Positions 9,583-18,150 are shown, counted from the first letter of the stretch. The stretch: 64,000 nucleotides of DNA from Mediterraneibacter catenae (GCF_008691045.1 NZ_VMSO01000010.1:1-64000), one strand, 5' to 3'. Program-made: numbers and translations. The notes: a model not told the origin generated them from the letters alone.

Positions 9583-11703
9583 CTATTTTCTACGGAATAT
9601 GCCGAATAATTTATCGAGCAGAGATTCTTTCTCTTTCTTATGTACCGGGCCTGCCGGCCGTCTTGCATTCAGCGCTTCTTTCATAAAAGTCTCCTGCGCA
9701 TTTACAATCCTGTCTCCCTGCACCTTTTTTCTGTATGTACCGTCGCTCAGCATCTTTCTTGCCTTCACATTATCTGAAAGCATAACATTCAGGTCATGCA
9801 TGAGTTTCTTTTTGATCGCCGGATCAAAGATCGGACATGCTACTTCTACGCGTTTCTCTGTATTTCTTGTCATCATGTCGGCAGAACCTATATAGACTTT
9901 TGCATCGTCACCTGTGCCGAAGACAAATACTCTCGGATGCTCCAGATACCGTCCGACAATGCTTGTCACACTGAGATTCTCTGTCCTGTCCGGGATGCCA
10001 GGGAGTATACAGCAGATTCCCCGTACAATCAGATCGATCTTCACTCCTGCCTGGGATGCCTCCGATACTTTACGTATAAAGTCCATATCGGTCAGTGAAT
10101 TCATCTTCATAACAATCCTGCCGTGTTCCCCTTTTAGGATTTCTCCATCCATAAGGGAAAGGACCTTCTGTTTCAGGCTTGTAGGCGACACGATCAGCTG
10201 ATTATATACTCCCTCCAGATTGCCGATGGACATATTTTTGAAAAACACGGCAGCATCCTCACCGATCTCCTGATTCGATGTGATCAGCGAATAATCGGTG
10301 TACATCTTTACTGTCTTTTCGTTATAATTTCCCGTACCTACTTGTGTGATATAACGGATTTCATTTTTGCTCCTGTAGGTGATCAGACAGACCTTAGAGT
10401 GGACTTTATACTCCTCGAATCCGTAAAGAACGCGGCATCCTGCTTCTTCCATTCTCTCTGACCAGTCAATATTATTCTGCTCATCAAACCGGGCTCTCAG
10501 CTCGATGAGCGCTGTTACTTCTTTCCCGTTCTCAGCCGCTGCACAGAGATATTCTACAAGTCTCGCCTTCTTCGCCAGACGGTAGATCGTAATCTTGATG
10601 GTCATGACATCAGGATCATAAGCGGCCTCTTTGATGAGCTGCAAAAACGGGTCCATACTCTCATACGGATAAGAAAGAAGAACATCCTTTTTCTTCACCT
10701 GTTCCATTACACTGCCGTCTGCCAGGAATACCGATGGCTGAGGACTGAACGGTTTTTCTATCAGCGCCCGCTTCATGGACTCCGGAAGCTTATCAGTGAT
10801 AGCGAATATAAATCCCAGTTTCATCGGCATTTTCGTCCGGAATATGCACTCTGGAGTAATTTTAAAGCGACTGCATAAATATTTCTCCATCTCTTTTCGA
10901 AGCGAAGCAGCGGTTTCAAGGCGCACAACTGCCATTCTTCTTCTTTTGTGCAGCGTCTCTTTCATAATATACCGAAAGTCTTCGTTGTCTGCATAAGCCT
11001 CATCATCCGGTGAAATGTCCGCATTCCTTGTCACGCAGATATAATTTTTGTCTGAAACTTCATATTTATCAAATACCAGTTCCAGATATTCCATGATGAC
11101 TTTCTCCATCCTGACATAGCGGATGTCATGCCCCGGCAGGTAGAGCACGTCCGGAATATACTGCGGGACCGGTACGATTCCCATCATTGTATTGCCGCCC
11201 TGCTTCAGATTCGCCACCACATATATTTCCTTGTTCAGCAGATGTGGAAACGGATGATTCGGATCCACAATCTGCGGCGACAAAACCGGAAGGACTTGTT
11301 CTTTAAAATATTTCTTTACATATTTCTTCTCCTGCTGTTCCAGCTCTTTTAAATCCAGACCGCACACGCCATATGGCTTGAGCTGTTTCTTGATCTCTGC
11401 ATAGGTTTTATCGCGCTCTTTATACAGCGGAGCTACTGCCTGGTAGATAGCTTCGAGCTGCTGCAGCGGCGTCATGCCCGATTTTGTATCAAGCTTTTTA
11501 TTGTCAACAGCCGCCATATCATAGAGACTTCCTACCCGGATCATAAAAAATTCATCCAGATTACTCGTGAAAATTGCGACGAACTTCATCCGTTCCATCA
11601 GCGGGACAGTCTCATCCCGTGCTTCCTCGAGCACTCTCTGGTTGAAGCGCAGCCACGACAGTTCTCTGTTCTGCGTATAATCTAATATCTCTTGTTTCCC
11701 CAT
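9583..11703 (-). CDS. ppk1: Polyphosphate kinase 1
   Basis: A 706-residue enzyme that reversibly builds inorganic polyphosphate from ATP. The four-domain PPK1 layout is clear: the helical N-terminal domain starts NRELSWLRFNQRVLEEA, the autophosphorylated His lies in YKVHSKVCLI (first phospholipase-D-like HxK motif), and the second motif is YIGSADMMTRN followed by RVEV. Length is normal for PPK1 (about 690-740). The start at 11703 is chosen over an in-frame ATG 30 bp upstream because of the GGAGAAAGGGAG stretch before it. The tail (RRPAGPVHKKEKESLLDKLFG) is basic and probably disordered. galM follows closely. No exopolyphosphatase gene is adjacent. Confidence 0.94.
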   Translation of the reverse strand: MGKQEILDYTQNRELSWLRFNQRVLEEARDETVPLMERMKFVAIFTSNLDEFFMIRVGSLYDMAAVDNKKLDTKSGMTPLQQLEAIYQAVAPLYKERDKTYAEIKKQLKPYGVCGLDLKELEQQEKKYVKKYFKEQVLPVLSPQIVDPNHPFPHLLNKEIYVVANLKQGGNTMMGIVPVPQYIPDVLYLPGHDIRYVRMEKVIMEYLELVFDKYEVSDKNYICVTRNADISPDDEAYADNEDFRYIMKETLHKRRRMAVVRLETAASLRKEMEKYLCSRFKITPECIFRTKMPMKLGFIFAITDKLPESMKRALIEKPFSPQPSVFLADGSVMEQVKKKDVLLSYPYESMDPFLQLIKEAAYDPDVMTIKITIYRLAKKARLVEYLCAAAENGKEVTALIELRARFDEQNNIDWSERMEEAGCRVLYGFEEYKVHSKVCLITYRSKNEIRYITQVGTGNYNEKTVKMYTDYSLITSNQEIGEDAAVFFKNMSIGNLEGVYNQLIVSPTSLKQKVLSLMDGEILKGEHGRIVMKMNSLTDMDFIRKVSEASQAGVKIDLIVRGICCILPGIPDRTENLSVTSIVGRYLEHPRVFVFGTGDDAKVYIGSADMMTRNTEKRVEVACPIFDPAIKKKLMHDLNVMLSDNVKARKMLSDGTYRKKVQGDRIVNAQETFMKEALNARRPAGPVHKKEKESLLDKLFGIFRRK

Positions 11704-11782
11704 CTCTCCCTTTCTCCTTTTACATATGCTCACTCTTATATATCGTCACTGTAGAAAGCGTTTCTAATCTTTTACAGAGCTT

Positions 11783-12646
11783 TTATCTCTCGAGATATTC
11801 CATCAGGTCGTCCATCTTACGCTCCATATAGCTGTATCCGTGCTCATAAAAAGCTTCCAGCGATTCTTTGTTGCGCTCCAGCCTGGACACCGGTTTCACC
11901 TGTGGTCTCAGCACAAAAATCTCACCGCTTTTCTCAAGCTGGTCGATATGATTCATCAGTTTATTATATTCAAAACTCCTTCGGAATATGGTACGTACCA
12001 GATTCGGATAAGACTTATATGCTCTTCTGTATATTCTCTGCAGGGCCGGCGATATTACTTTCTTGCGGTATCCCTTATTCTTTGTAAGGATCACTACAAT
12101 CTTCTCATTTCCCATCTTACGGGCACGTCTTATCGGCACGGAATCAGCCAGGCCACCGTCCAGATATGGAATATCATCGATATTTACAATTGGGGTAAGG
12201 AGCGGCATGCTGCAGGAAGCACGGCAGATTTTCATCAGTCTCTCTCTGTCATGATCTTCTGTCATATATTCCGCTTTTCCCGTAATGCAGTTGGTCGTCA
12301 CTATCTCACATGTAATCCCCGAATTAAAATATGTGTCATAGTCAAAAGGAATCAGTTCATTCGGATATTTGTCAAAGATCAGGTCCATATTCATGACGCT
12401 CTTCTCCTTTACAAAATCCCGGAGTCCGTAATAATAATTCCCGCTCTTATCCGCCGGAATCATACACTCTTTTGTCCTCCGGGGCTGTCTGGATACATAT
12501 CCGGCCGCATTGCAGCATCCTGCAGAAACTCCGATCACATGCGACATATAGATATCCTGATCCATCAGATAATCGAGGGCTCCTGATGTAAAAACACCTC
12601 TGGTAGCTCCTCCCTCCAGTACAAGTGTCGCTTTCTTTATTGACAT
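11783..12646 (-). CDS. Patatin-like phospholipase
   Basis: A 287-residue cytosolic lipid acyl hydrolase of the patatin/RssA type. The oxyanion-hole loop is LEGGATRGVF (about residues 8-17), the nucleophilic Ser lies in the GVSAG elbow (about 38-42), and the catalytic Asp is in LDGGLADSVPI (about 164-174), giving the Ser-Asp dyad. It has no signal peptide. The C-terminal part carries two basic stretches (RRIYRRAYKSYPNLVRTIFRR is typical of this bacterial subgroup, residues shown in part). The start at 12646 follows an AAGAGG site. It stands alone, divergent from the ABC-F gene across a repeat-rich intergenic region. Confidence 0.88.
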   Translation of the reverse strand: MSIKKATLVLEGGATRGVFTSGALDYLMDQDIYMSHVIGVSAGCCNAAGYVSRQPRRTKECMIPADKSGNYYYGLRDFVKEKSVMNMDLIFDKYPNELIPFDYDTYFNSGITCEIVTTNCITGKAEYMTEDHDRERLMKICRASCSMPLLTPIVNIDDIPYLDGGLADSVPIRRARKMGNEKIVVILTKNKGYRKKVISPALQRIYRRAYKSYPNLVRTIFRRSFEYNKLMNHIDQLEKSGEIFVLRPQVKPVSRLERNKESLEAFYEHGYSYMERKMDDLMEYLER

Positions 12647-12681
12647 AATGATTAAACCTCTTTTCTGAAAATACATCTATG

Positions 12682-12862
12682 TTCCACAGTTCACGCGCGC
12701 CACTCGCAAGCCCGCACTTACGTGCTTACTGCGGCTATCGCCGCTTGTTTACTCGTATTCGGGCGCTCTGCGTGCTTCCACAGTTCACGCGCGCCACTCG
12801 CAAACCCGCACTTACGTGCTTACCGCGGCTCTCGCCGCTTGTTTGCTCGTATTCGGGCGCTC
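12682..12862. repeat. Two tandem copies of a 94-bp GC-rich repeat
   Basis: Unit 1 (12682-12775) and unit 2 (12776-12862, slightly shorter) both begin TTCCACAGTTCACGCGCGCC and share all but a few bases. Each carries two small palindromes, GCACTTACGTGC and GCGGC-N4-GCCGC, so the transcript would fold. The GC content is clearly above that of the flanking sequence. Reading frames through the repeat are continuous but Arg/His-rich and lack a ribosome site, so they are not called as genes. The unit lies between the divergent patatin and ABC-F genes. Confidence 0.8.
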
Positions 12863-12865
12863 ACT

Positions 12866-12927
12866 CCATGCATGTATATGCTCGCACAGACATGCAAGCA
12901 TGTCTGCTGCTCATATACAATGCATGG
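12866..12927. repeat. 62-bp nested palindrome
   Basis: Outer arms CCATGCAT-GTATATG and CATATAC-AATGCATGG enclose an inner perfect 9-bp stem CAGACATGC/GCATGTCTG. It directly follows the 94-bp tandem repeat. No U-tract follows, so it is not a standard terminator. Confidence 0.65.
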
Positions 12928-13064
12928 GTGAACTGTTATTTTATATTATATACAATTTTCATTGATTCGGAAACCCCTTGCCTTTTTATGGTTATCCATG
13001 GTAATATAGGCGGTGATGCGTAATTGTTCAAATATTTAGTTTCAGATGATTAAGGAGAATCAGT

Positions 13065-14699
13065 ATGATCAGTGCAAATAATGTTACCCTGCGCGTAGGT
13101 AAAAAAGCGCTTTTTGAGGACGTCAACATCAAGTTCACAGAGGGCAACTGCTATGGTCTCATCGGAGCAAATGGTGCAGGGAAATCCACTTTTCTGAAAA
13201 TCTTATCCGGACAGCTTGAGCCGACAAAAGGCGAGGTTGCCATTACTCCCGGAGAAAGGCTCTCTTTCCTGCAGCAGGATCATTTTAAATATGACGAGTA
13301 TCCTGTTCTCGATACAGTTATCATGGGAAATGCCAGACTGTATGAGATCATGAAAGAAAAGGAAGTCATCTACGCGAAAGAAGACTTTACAGACGAAGAC
13401 GGAATTAAGGCAAGTGAACTCGAGGCTGAATTTGCTACAATGAACGGCTGGGAGGCTGAATCTGATGCCGCTTCTCTTTTAAACGGACTCGGAATTGACA
13501 CAGAACTTCATTATAAATATATGAAAGATTTAACCGGACCGGAGAAGGTCAAGGTACTTCTTGCACAGGCACTGTTCGGCAACCCGGACATACTGCTCTT
13601 AGATGAGCCGACCAACCACCTGGATCTCGATGCTATCGCATGGCTCGAAGAATTCCTGATCAACTTTGAAAACACCGTGATCGTAGTCTCGCATGACCGT
13701 TACTTCTTAAATAAAGTGTGCACACAGATTGCGGACATAGACTACGGAAAGATCCAGCTCTACGCCGGAAACTATGATTTCTGGTATGAATCAAGCCAGC
13801 TTCTCATCCGCCAGATGAAAGAAGCAAACAAGAAAAAAGAAGAAAAAATCAAAGAACTGCAGGAATTTATCTCCCGTTTCAGCGCCAACGCTTCCAAGTC
13901 TAAACAGGCTACATCCAGAAAGCGCGCGCTGGAAAAGATTCAGCTTGATGAGATCAAGCCGTCCAGCAGAAAATATCCGTACATCGACTTCCGTCCGAAC
14001 CGCGAGATTGGAAATGAAGTACTCACAGTGGAAGGACTCTCCAAGACAATCGACGGTGAAAAGATATTAGATAATATCAGTTTCACTCTCGGACATGACG
14101 ATAAAGTTGCATTTGTCGGTGGCAACGAACTTGCCAAAACTGTTCTTTTCAAAATCCTGATCGGCGAGATGGAGCCAGATGAAGGAACATATAAATGGGG
14201 AGTTACTACTTCGCAGGCATATTTTCCTAAAGATTTCGGCGGGGAATTTGACAGCGACTACAATATCACAGAGTGGCTGACACAATATTCAGAGGAAAAG
14301 GATGTCACTTATGTCCGCGGTTTCCTCGGCCGTATGCTCTTTTCCGGTGAAGACGGTGTCAAAAAGCTGAAAGTTCTATCCGGTGGCGAAAAAGTACGCT
14401 GCCTGCTGTCCAAGATGATGATCTCCGGAGCAAATGTCCTTCTTCTCGATGAGCCGACGAACCATCTGGATATGGAAGCAATCACTGCTCTCAACAACGG
14501 AATGATCAAGTTCCCCGGTGTGCTGCTCTTTACATCAAGAGACCACCAGATTGTCCAGACGACTGCAAACCGGATCATGGAAATTGTTCCGGGCGGACAT
14601 CTCATCGACAAGATCACCACATACGATGAGTATCTGGAAAGTGATGAGATGGCAAGAAAGAGACAGACATACTCTGTACAGACAGAGGAGAACGATTAA
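13065..14699 (+). CDS. ABC-F family ATPase with a degenerate second ATP site
   Basis: A 544-residue soluble twin-ATPase of the ABC-F class, which acts on ribosomes rather than membranes (translation factor or antibiotic-protection type). Domain 1 has Walker A GANGAGKST (about residues 34-42), Walker B LLLDEPTNHLD and switch SHD. Domain 2 has Walker B LLLDEPTNHLD and signature LSGGEK. Three motifs that meet in the other composite site are altered: signature 1 reads LTGPEK, Walker A 2 reads GGNELAKT (Gly to Ala), and switch 2 reads SRD (His to Arg). The inter-domain linker (KEANKKKEEKIKELQEF onward) is short and charged. The start follows AAGGAG. A ribosomal role is family knowledge; resistance or regulatory function is unproven. 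Confidence 0.88.
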   Translation: MISANNVTLRVGKKALFEDVNIKFTEGNCYGLIGANGAGKSTFLKILSGQLEPTKGEVAITPGERLSFLQQDHFKYDEYPVLDTVIMGNARLYEIMKEKEVIYAKEDFTDEDGIKASELEAEFATMNGWEAESDAASLLNGLGIDTELHYKYMKDLTGPEKVKVLLAQALFGNPDILLLDEPTNHLDLDAIAWLEEFLINFENTVIVVSHDRYFLNKVCTQIADIDYGKIQLYAGNYDFWYESSQLLIRQMKEANKKKEEKIKELQEFISRFSANASKSKQATSRKRALEKIQLDEIKPSSRKYPYIDFRPNREIGNEVLTVEGLSKTIDGEKILDNISFTLGHDDKVAFVGGNELAKTVLFKILIGEMEPDEGTYKWGVTTSQAYFPKDFGGEFDSDYNITEWLTQYSEEKDVTYVRGFLGRMLFSGEDGVKKLKVLSGGEKVRCLLSKMMISGANVLLLDEPTNHLDMEAITALNNGMIKFPGVLLFTSRDHQIVQTTANRIMEIVPGGHLIDKITTYDEYLESDEMARKRQTYSVQTEEND

Positions 14700-14791
14700 T
14701 TTTTTTCAATTTCAGTCTTTTCTTTTATCTTTAGGTCTGCTATAATAATAAAGCTGTGGGTGCTTCAACAGCATCCACAGTAATATGAACT

Positions 14792-14877
14792 GGAGTCGTA
14801 TCGAAGTGGTCATAACGGGGCGCACTCGAAATGCGTTTGCCCTCCGGGGCACGAGGGTTCGAATCCCTCCGACTCCG
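14792..14877 (+). tRNA. tRNA-Ser (CGA)
   Basis: An 86-nt class II tRNA. The acceptor stem GGAGTCG pairs with CGACTCC, with G as discriminator and no encoded CCA (CTT follows). The anticodon loop CTCGAAA gives anticodon CGA at 14827-14829. The long variable arm GCCC...GGGC and the T arm GGGTTCGAATCCC are intact. A TATAAT box at 14741 and a hairpin at 14754-14780 lie upstream, and an intrinsic terminator lies downstream at 14907. Confidence 0.95.
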
Positions 14878-14906
14878 CTTACAATTAAACAGCTAATCTG
14901 AACATG

Positions 14907-14956
14907 ACCGCTCAGCCTGCATGTATCGACTCCGCAGGGCTGGAGCGGTTATTTTC
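14907..14956 (+). terminator. Intrinsic terminator after tRNA-Ser
   Basis: Arms ACCGCTC-AGCC-TGC and GCAGGGCTGGAGCGGT pair with two single-base bulges, followed by TTATTTT. It ends the tRNA transcript before the Spo0A-like gene. Confidence 0.75.
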
Positions 14957-15087
14957 ATCTGTTGTCCTTACTTGTCCGCACAGGTCGAAAAGAGTCGAAT
15001 GCTTTTCCTTGTCTGACAAAATCCTGCATTTTACGATATTAAAGGTGTTCCTGCGAACAGGCTCTCAAATTAAGAAAGGACATACAG

Positions 15088-15534
15088 ATGAATTATGAAA
15101 AAGTAATCACAAATACTCTGGATTCCTTTGGGGTCAGCCGTTCCTACACAGGGTATAATTATGTAGTATACGGTCTCCAGCTCATTCTCGAAGATGAGGA
15201 ACGCATCGAATGTATCACGAAGGCATTATATCTCGACGTAGCAAAACACTTCCACACAAACTGGAGCTGTGTAGAAAAGAACATGCGTACAATCGTAAAC
15301 TGTGTATGGCATTCGCACAACGTTGAACTGCTTGAAATTATCTTCAGCAGATCGCACCGTAACAAAAAGCCTACAAACAAAGAATTTTTTAAATATATGT
15401 ACGATTATATTATACAGATTAATCACGAAGTACAAATCTCGGACAGGCAGATTTCCGTCATATGTCCGATCTCAAACACTTACTGCGAAGCGCTGGGCGC
15501 CTTCTATATAAAACTTTCCCGATTGATAGAATAA
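15088..15534 (+). CDS. Stand-alone Spo0A C-terminal domain protein
   Basis: A 148-residue protein whose residues about 6-110 match the DNA-binding effector domain of Spo0A: an N-terminal segment ending SRSYTGYNYVVYGL, the ITKALYLDVAKHF block, a helix-turn-helix region (about residues 58-75, WSCVEKNMRTIVNCVW) and the KPTNKEFFKYMYDYI block. The phosphoacceptor receiver domain of real Spo0A is wholly absent, so any activity is not phosphorelay-gated in the usual way. The last 37 residues (from about 112) are not part of the Spo0A domain. The start follows AAGAAAGGA. It lies between two terminators, so it is its own transcription unit. It could bind 0A-like boxes or act as a decoy; this is inference. 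Confidence 0.85.
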   Translation: MNYEKVITNTLDSFGVSRSYTGYNYVVYGLQLILEDEERIECITKALYLDVAKHFHTNWSCVEKNMRTIVNCVWHSHNVELLEIIFSRSHRNKKPTNKEFFKYMYDYIIQINHEVQISDRQISVICPISNTYCEALGAFYIKLSRLIE

Positions 15535-15541
15535 CACAATG

Positions 15542-15590
15542 ACAGCTCCCGGTTAAACAAATAATCTGTCCGGGAGCTGTTGTTATTTTC
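15542..15590 (+). terminator. Bidirectional terminator between convergent genes
   Basis: Perfect 11-bp stem ACAGCTCCCGG/CCGGGAGCTGT with a 17-nt loop, followed on the plus strand by TGTTATTTTC. It serves the Spo0A-domain gene and probably the convergent gene that ends at 15603. Confidence 0.75.
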
Positions 15591-15602
15591 TCTGTGTTCC
15601 GG

Positions 15603-16082
15603 TTAATACTGGCACATTACGATTACTTTCTGAGGTGTTGTCTGTGCCGGCATGCTGAATGTTGTCATTGTATAATAGACGAGCAGCTCCATATTCTCGG
15701 GTCTGCAGGTATATTGCTGACCATTCAGTGTCATCACATTGGTCATCGGACCGATATTCAGCTTCAGTGAACCGTCTGCAGATGCAAGTTCGTCATCGAA
15801 ATAATCCAATATTACCTGCTGTCCTCTTCTCAGCGATGTAACCAGCTCAGCCCTGTATTGAGGCGGATATACAGCCGGAGTGGGCAGATTTGTATCATAA
15901 AATGCCGCAATACGCATCCCCGGACGCAGTCTTACATTATCCACCACAGTCGTGTCGCCTGACACTACCACATTCACAATATTAGAATCGCTGATCAGCG
16001 AAACTGTCATAGAACAACAGTCATCGCCCCTGTTAATGCTCTGTATAATCCCCTCTACTTTCTCAAATGTCTCATATGCCAT
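15603..16082 (-). CDS. Conserved-looking protein of unknown function
   Basis: A 159-residue soluble protein without signal peptide or membrane segment. I do not recognise its family. The sequence is rich in beta-strand-like Val/Thr stretches (VNVVVSGDTTVVDNVRLRPG), with a Pro/Tyr-rich loop (DTNLPTPAVYPPQYRA, about residues 63-78), which suggests an OB-like beta-barrel, but this is only an impression. The start is supported by an AAGGAG site, and codon use matches its neighbours. It is convergent with the Spo0A-domain gene and shares its terminator. Confidence 0.6.
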   Translation of the reverse strand: MAYETFEKVEGIIQSINRGDDCCSMTVSLISDSNIVNVVVSGDTTVVDNVRLRPGMRIAAFYDTNLPTPAVYPPQYRAELVTSLRRGQQVILDYFDDELASADGSLKLNIGPMTNVMTLNGQQYTCRPENMELLVYYTMTTFSMPAQTTPQKVIVMCQY

Positions 16083-16187
16083 AACAGAAAGAACTCCTTG
16101 TAGGTCTTTCTATTATACTATGCACACACTGCTTTTCGTGTCTCTGTACGGCTGTGTTTCGTCAGCCATTAAAATCACCCGCCAGAT

Positions 16188-16958
16188 TTAATGTCTCTCC
16201 TTATCACTGTAAACTTCACAGAACCTTGCGGCCGTAGAGACCGGTTCTTCCCCAATTACGAGATGAGATACGTCGCCGATCTTCAACCCACGGAAACACG
16301 CCGTTCCCTGCTGGCGTTCCTCTGTTACCACTTCAGTCACCGATGTGGGAGCCAGCGCAAAGCTGTGCCACAGAAGAAAAGGTGAGACTCCCCACAGATA
16401 AGCAAGGAATACACATGTGATCCCGAAATGACAGAAAAATGTCAGAGTTTCCTTACTCTCTTTTTCCACATGGTAGCATCTTCCTGATCTTATATATCCG
16501 TGTTCTGCCAGTAATCGGTCAAATTTGCCTGTCACATAGTCATATATTTCTACCGTATCGGAATTGCGGCAAATATCGCACTCTCTCCACCGCACAGGGT
16601 CCATGCATTCGCTGTGTTCGGCCCAATATGACGGAACTATATCCCACACAATATTGGGCACGTATCGTCCGCTTTCCATCTTCGCATTCGGAAATGCTTC
16701 CAAAAGTTCCGGTGCTTTATTCAGATCAATCCGTGCCGGAAACTCTTTCAGCCACTCCAGAGTCCCGGCAGTGCTCCCCAGTTTCTTCATGCTGTACCCG
16801 GCAGTTGCCTGCGCTCTTCCGAGCGGGGATACATAACATTTCCCAAGATTCAGATCTGCGGCACGCTCCGCCAGGAGTGCTGCTTCTCTGTGTCCCTTTT
16901 CTGTCAGTGTATCGTGTACATAGTCAGGATCTCCGTGACGGATAAAAAGTAATCTCAT
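16188..16958 (-). CDS. Histidine phosphatase family protein
   Basis: A 256-residue phosphoesterase of the phosphoglycerate mutase-like superfamily. The catalytic RHG triad opens the protein (LLFIRHGDPDYVHDTLTEKG, residues 3-22), with the phosphate-pocket Arg in YVSPLGRAQATA and the second His in TFFCHFGITCVFL (about 195). Length is above the 190-210 usual for the family because of a middle insertion containing two Cys pairs (RECDICRN). The ATG at 16958 is preferred over an upstream in-frame ATG because GGGAGGAAG precedes it. It lies 13 bp after the esterase gene and is probably cotranscribed. The substrate is unknown. Confidence 0.85.
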   Translation of the reverse strand: MRLLFIRHGDPDYVHDTLTEKGHREAALLAERAADLNLGKCYVSPLGRAQATAGYSMKKLGSTAGTLEWLKEFPARIDLNKAPELLEAFPNAKMESGRYVPNIVWDIVPSYWAEHSECMDPVRWRECDICRNSDTVEIYDYVTGKFDRLLAEHGYIRSGRCYHVEKESKETLTFFCHFGITCVFLAYLWGVSPFLLWHSFALAPTSVTEVVTEERQQGTACFRGLKIGDVSHLVIGEEPVSTAARFCEVYSDKERH

Positions 16959-16971
16959 AGTCTTCCTCCCT

Positions 16972-17982
16972 TTATCGGCACTGCCGTAAACTATCAGCCC
17001 ATATCCTGTCCAGCCAGTCTTCGGCAAGGCGGAGCCAGATACCTGTTTCTTTCAGTGACGCTTTTATCTCTTCTTTTATTTCCGGTGACCATTTTTCTTT
17101 TTTCTGTCCGTTCAGGCCAAAATCCGCGAGAATCTCAGCGCCTTTTTCCTGACGGTATTTTGTTTCCCCCGCGGATATGGCCTCTGCCAGAATACGGATC
17201 TGCTCGAGCGTATACGGGACGCCGAAATCCCGCTCCAGCCATCGCTCCGTCGCCACAGACAGCCCGTGAACTCCCTCTGTGAATACATGATGTGCAAACC
17301 GGACGCCATTTTTTCTGCACGCTTGCGCAAACAGATAGCTGTTCTCCACAGGCACTGTAGCATCTGTCACCGTCTGCCAGAGGAAACAGGGTGGAGTGTC
17401 TGATGTCACATGCTTTTCCAGCGACATGTATTCCAATTCATCTTCCGACGGATTACTCCCAAGTAATGCAGTTATGGAATCTCTGTGCGCATACTCTCCC
17501 GATGTGATTACCGGATAAGCCAGGACCGCCGCATCCGGACGGTTAGAAATCGACTGATACTCCGGCTCCGCATCTATGATATCGCCATAGTGTACACACA
17601 GACTTGCACAGAGATGCCCTCCCGCCGAAAATCCACACAGGGCCAGCTTCGACGGATCAACGGAATACTTCTCCGCATTTCGCCGGATCAGGCGCACTGC
17701 TCGTGAAATATCGTTGAGCGGCTGAAGTTTTAACGGCTCATCCAGCAGATTCACGGTGTAAGCCAGCACAAAAACATTGCACCCCGCACGGTAGAATTCC
17801 TCCGCCGGGAGATGTCCCTCTGATGGAGACACATTTCTGTATGCCCCGCCCGGAACTACGATCATCGCCGGACGGATTTCATCATCTTCATGGATATAAC
17901 TTATCATAAATGGAACAAAGCCGTATGCTTCCGGATAGTGATATTCCCCCTCCTGCCAAAGAGTTATCTTTTCACCTTTCAA
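16972..17982 (-). CDS. Alpha/beta hydrolase (esterase, acetyl-xylan-esterase-like)
   Basis: A 336-residue alpha/beta hydrolase. The oxyanion segment is VVPGGAYRNVSPSEG (about residues 43-57), the nucleophile Ser lies in LCGFSAGGHL (about 118), the acid Asp near VTDATVPVENS and the catalytic His in EGVHGLSV (about 243). There is no signal peptide, so it acts inside the cell. Such enzymes deacetylate small carbohydrate esters in many gut Firmicutes, but the true substrate here is not shown. A C-terminal helical region of about 75 residues (QIRILAEAIS onward) follows the hydrolase core. It precedes the histidine phosphatase gene by 13 bp. Confidence 0.82.
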   Translation of the reverse strand: MKGEKITLWQEGEYHYPEAYGFVPFMISYIHEDDEIRPAMIVVPGGAYRNVSPSEGHLPAEEFYRAGCNVFVLAYTVNLLDEPLKLQPLNDISRAVRLIRRNAEKYSVDPSKLALCGFSAGGHLCASLCVHYGDIIDAEPEYQSISNRPDAAVLAYPVITSGEYAHRDSITALLGSNPSEDELEYMSLEKHVTSDTPPCFLWQTVTDATVPVENSYLFAQACRKNGVRFAHHVFTEGVHGLSVATERWLERDFGVPYTLEQIRILAEAISAGETKYRQEKGAEILADFGLNGQKKEKWSPEIKEEIKASLKETGIWLRLAEDWLDRIWADSLRQCR

Positions 17983-18058
17983 AATATTCTCCTCCTTCTC
18001 AGATAGCTAAAGCAGTAACTTTATAAGCATGTATCATCCCTGACAACTGATTTGCTGC

Positions 18059-18108
18059 AAAAAAACAGCCCGCAGACAAACGGTAATATCTGTAATTACT
18101 GTTTGCTG
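18059..18108 (-). terminator. Intrinsic terminator of the Mrp gene
   Basis: On the minus strand, arms GCAGCAAACAGTAAT and ATTACCGTTTGTCTGC pair with one wobble and a small bulge, followed by GGGCTG and a run of seven T. It lies about 40 bp after the Mrp stop codon. Confidence 0.65.
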
Positions 18109-18150
18109 CAGACTGAAATTTTTCTTCCCGGAAAGCAGCATCTCTCTGCC

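Noticed and set aside
12679-13023. A 114-residue plus-strand frame across the tandem repeats
   Set aside because: Arg/His/Leu-rich product made of the repeat translated twice, no ribosome site, and overlap with palindromes; best read as non-coding repeat.
14754-14780. Hairpin CTGTGGGTGCT/AGCATCCACAG as terminator of the ABC-F gene
   Set aside because: No U-tract follows and it lies after a TATAAT box, so it may be the tRNA leader; evidence is insufficient to call either.
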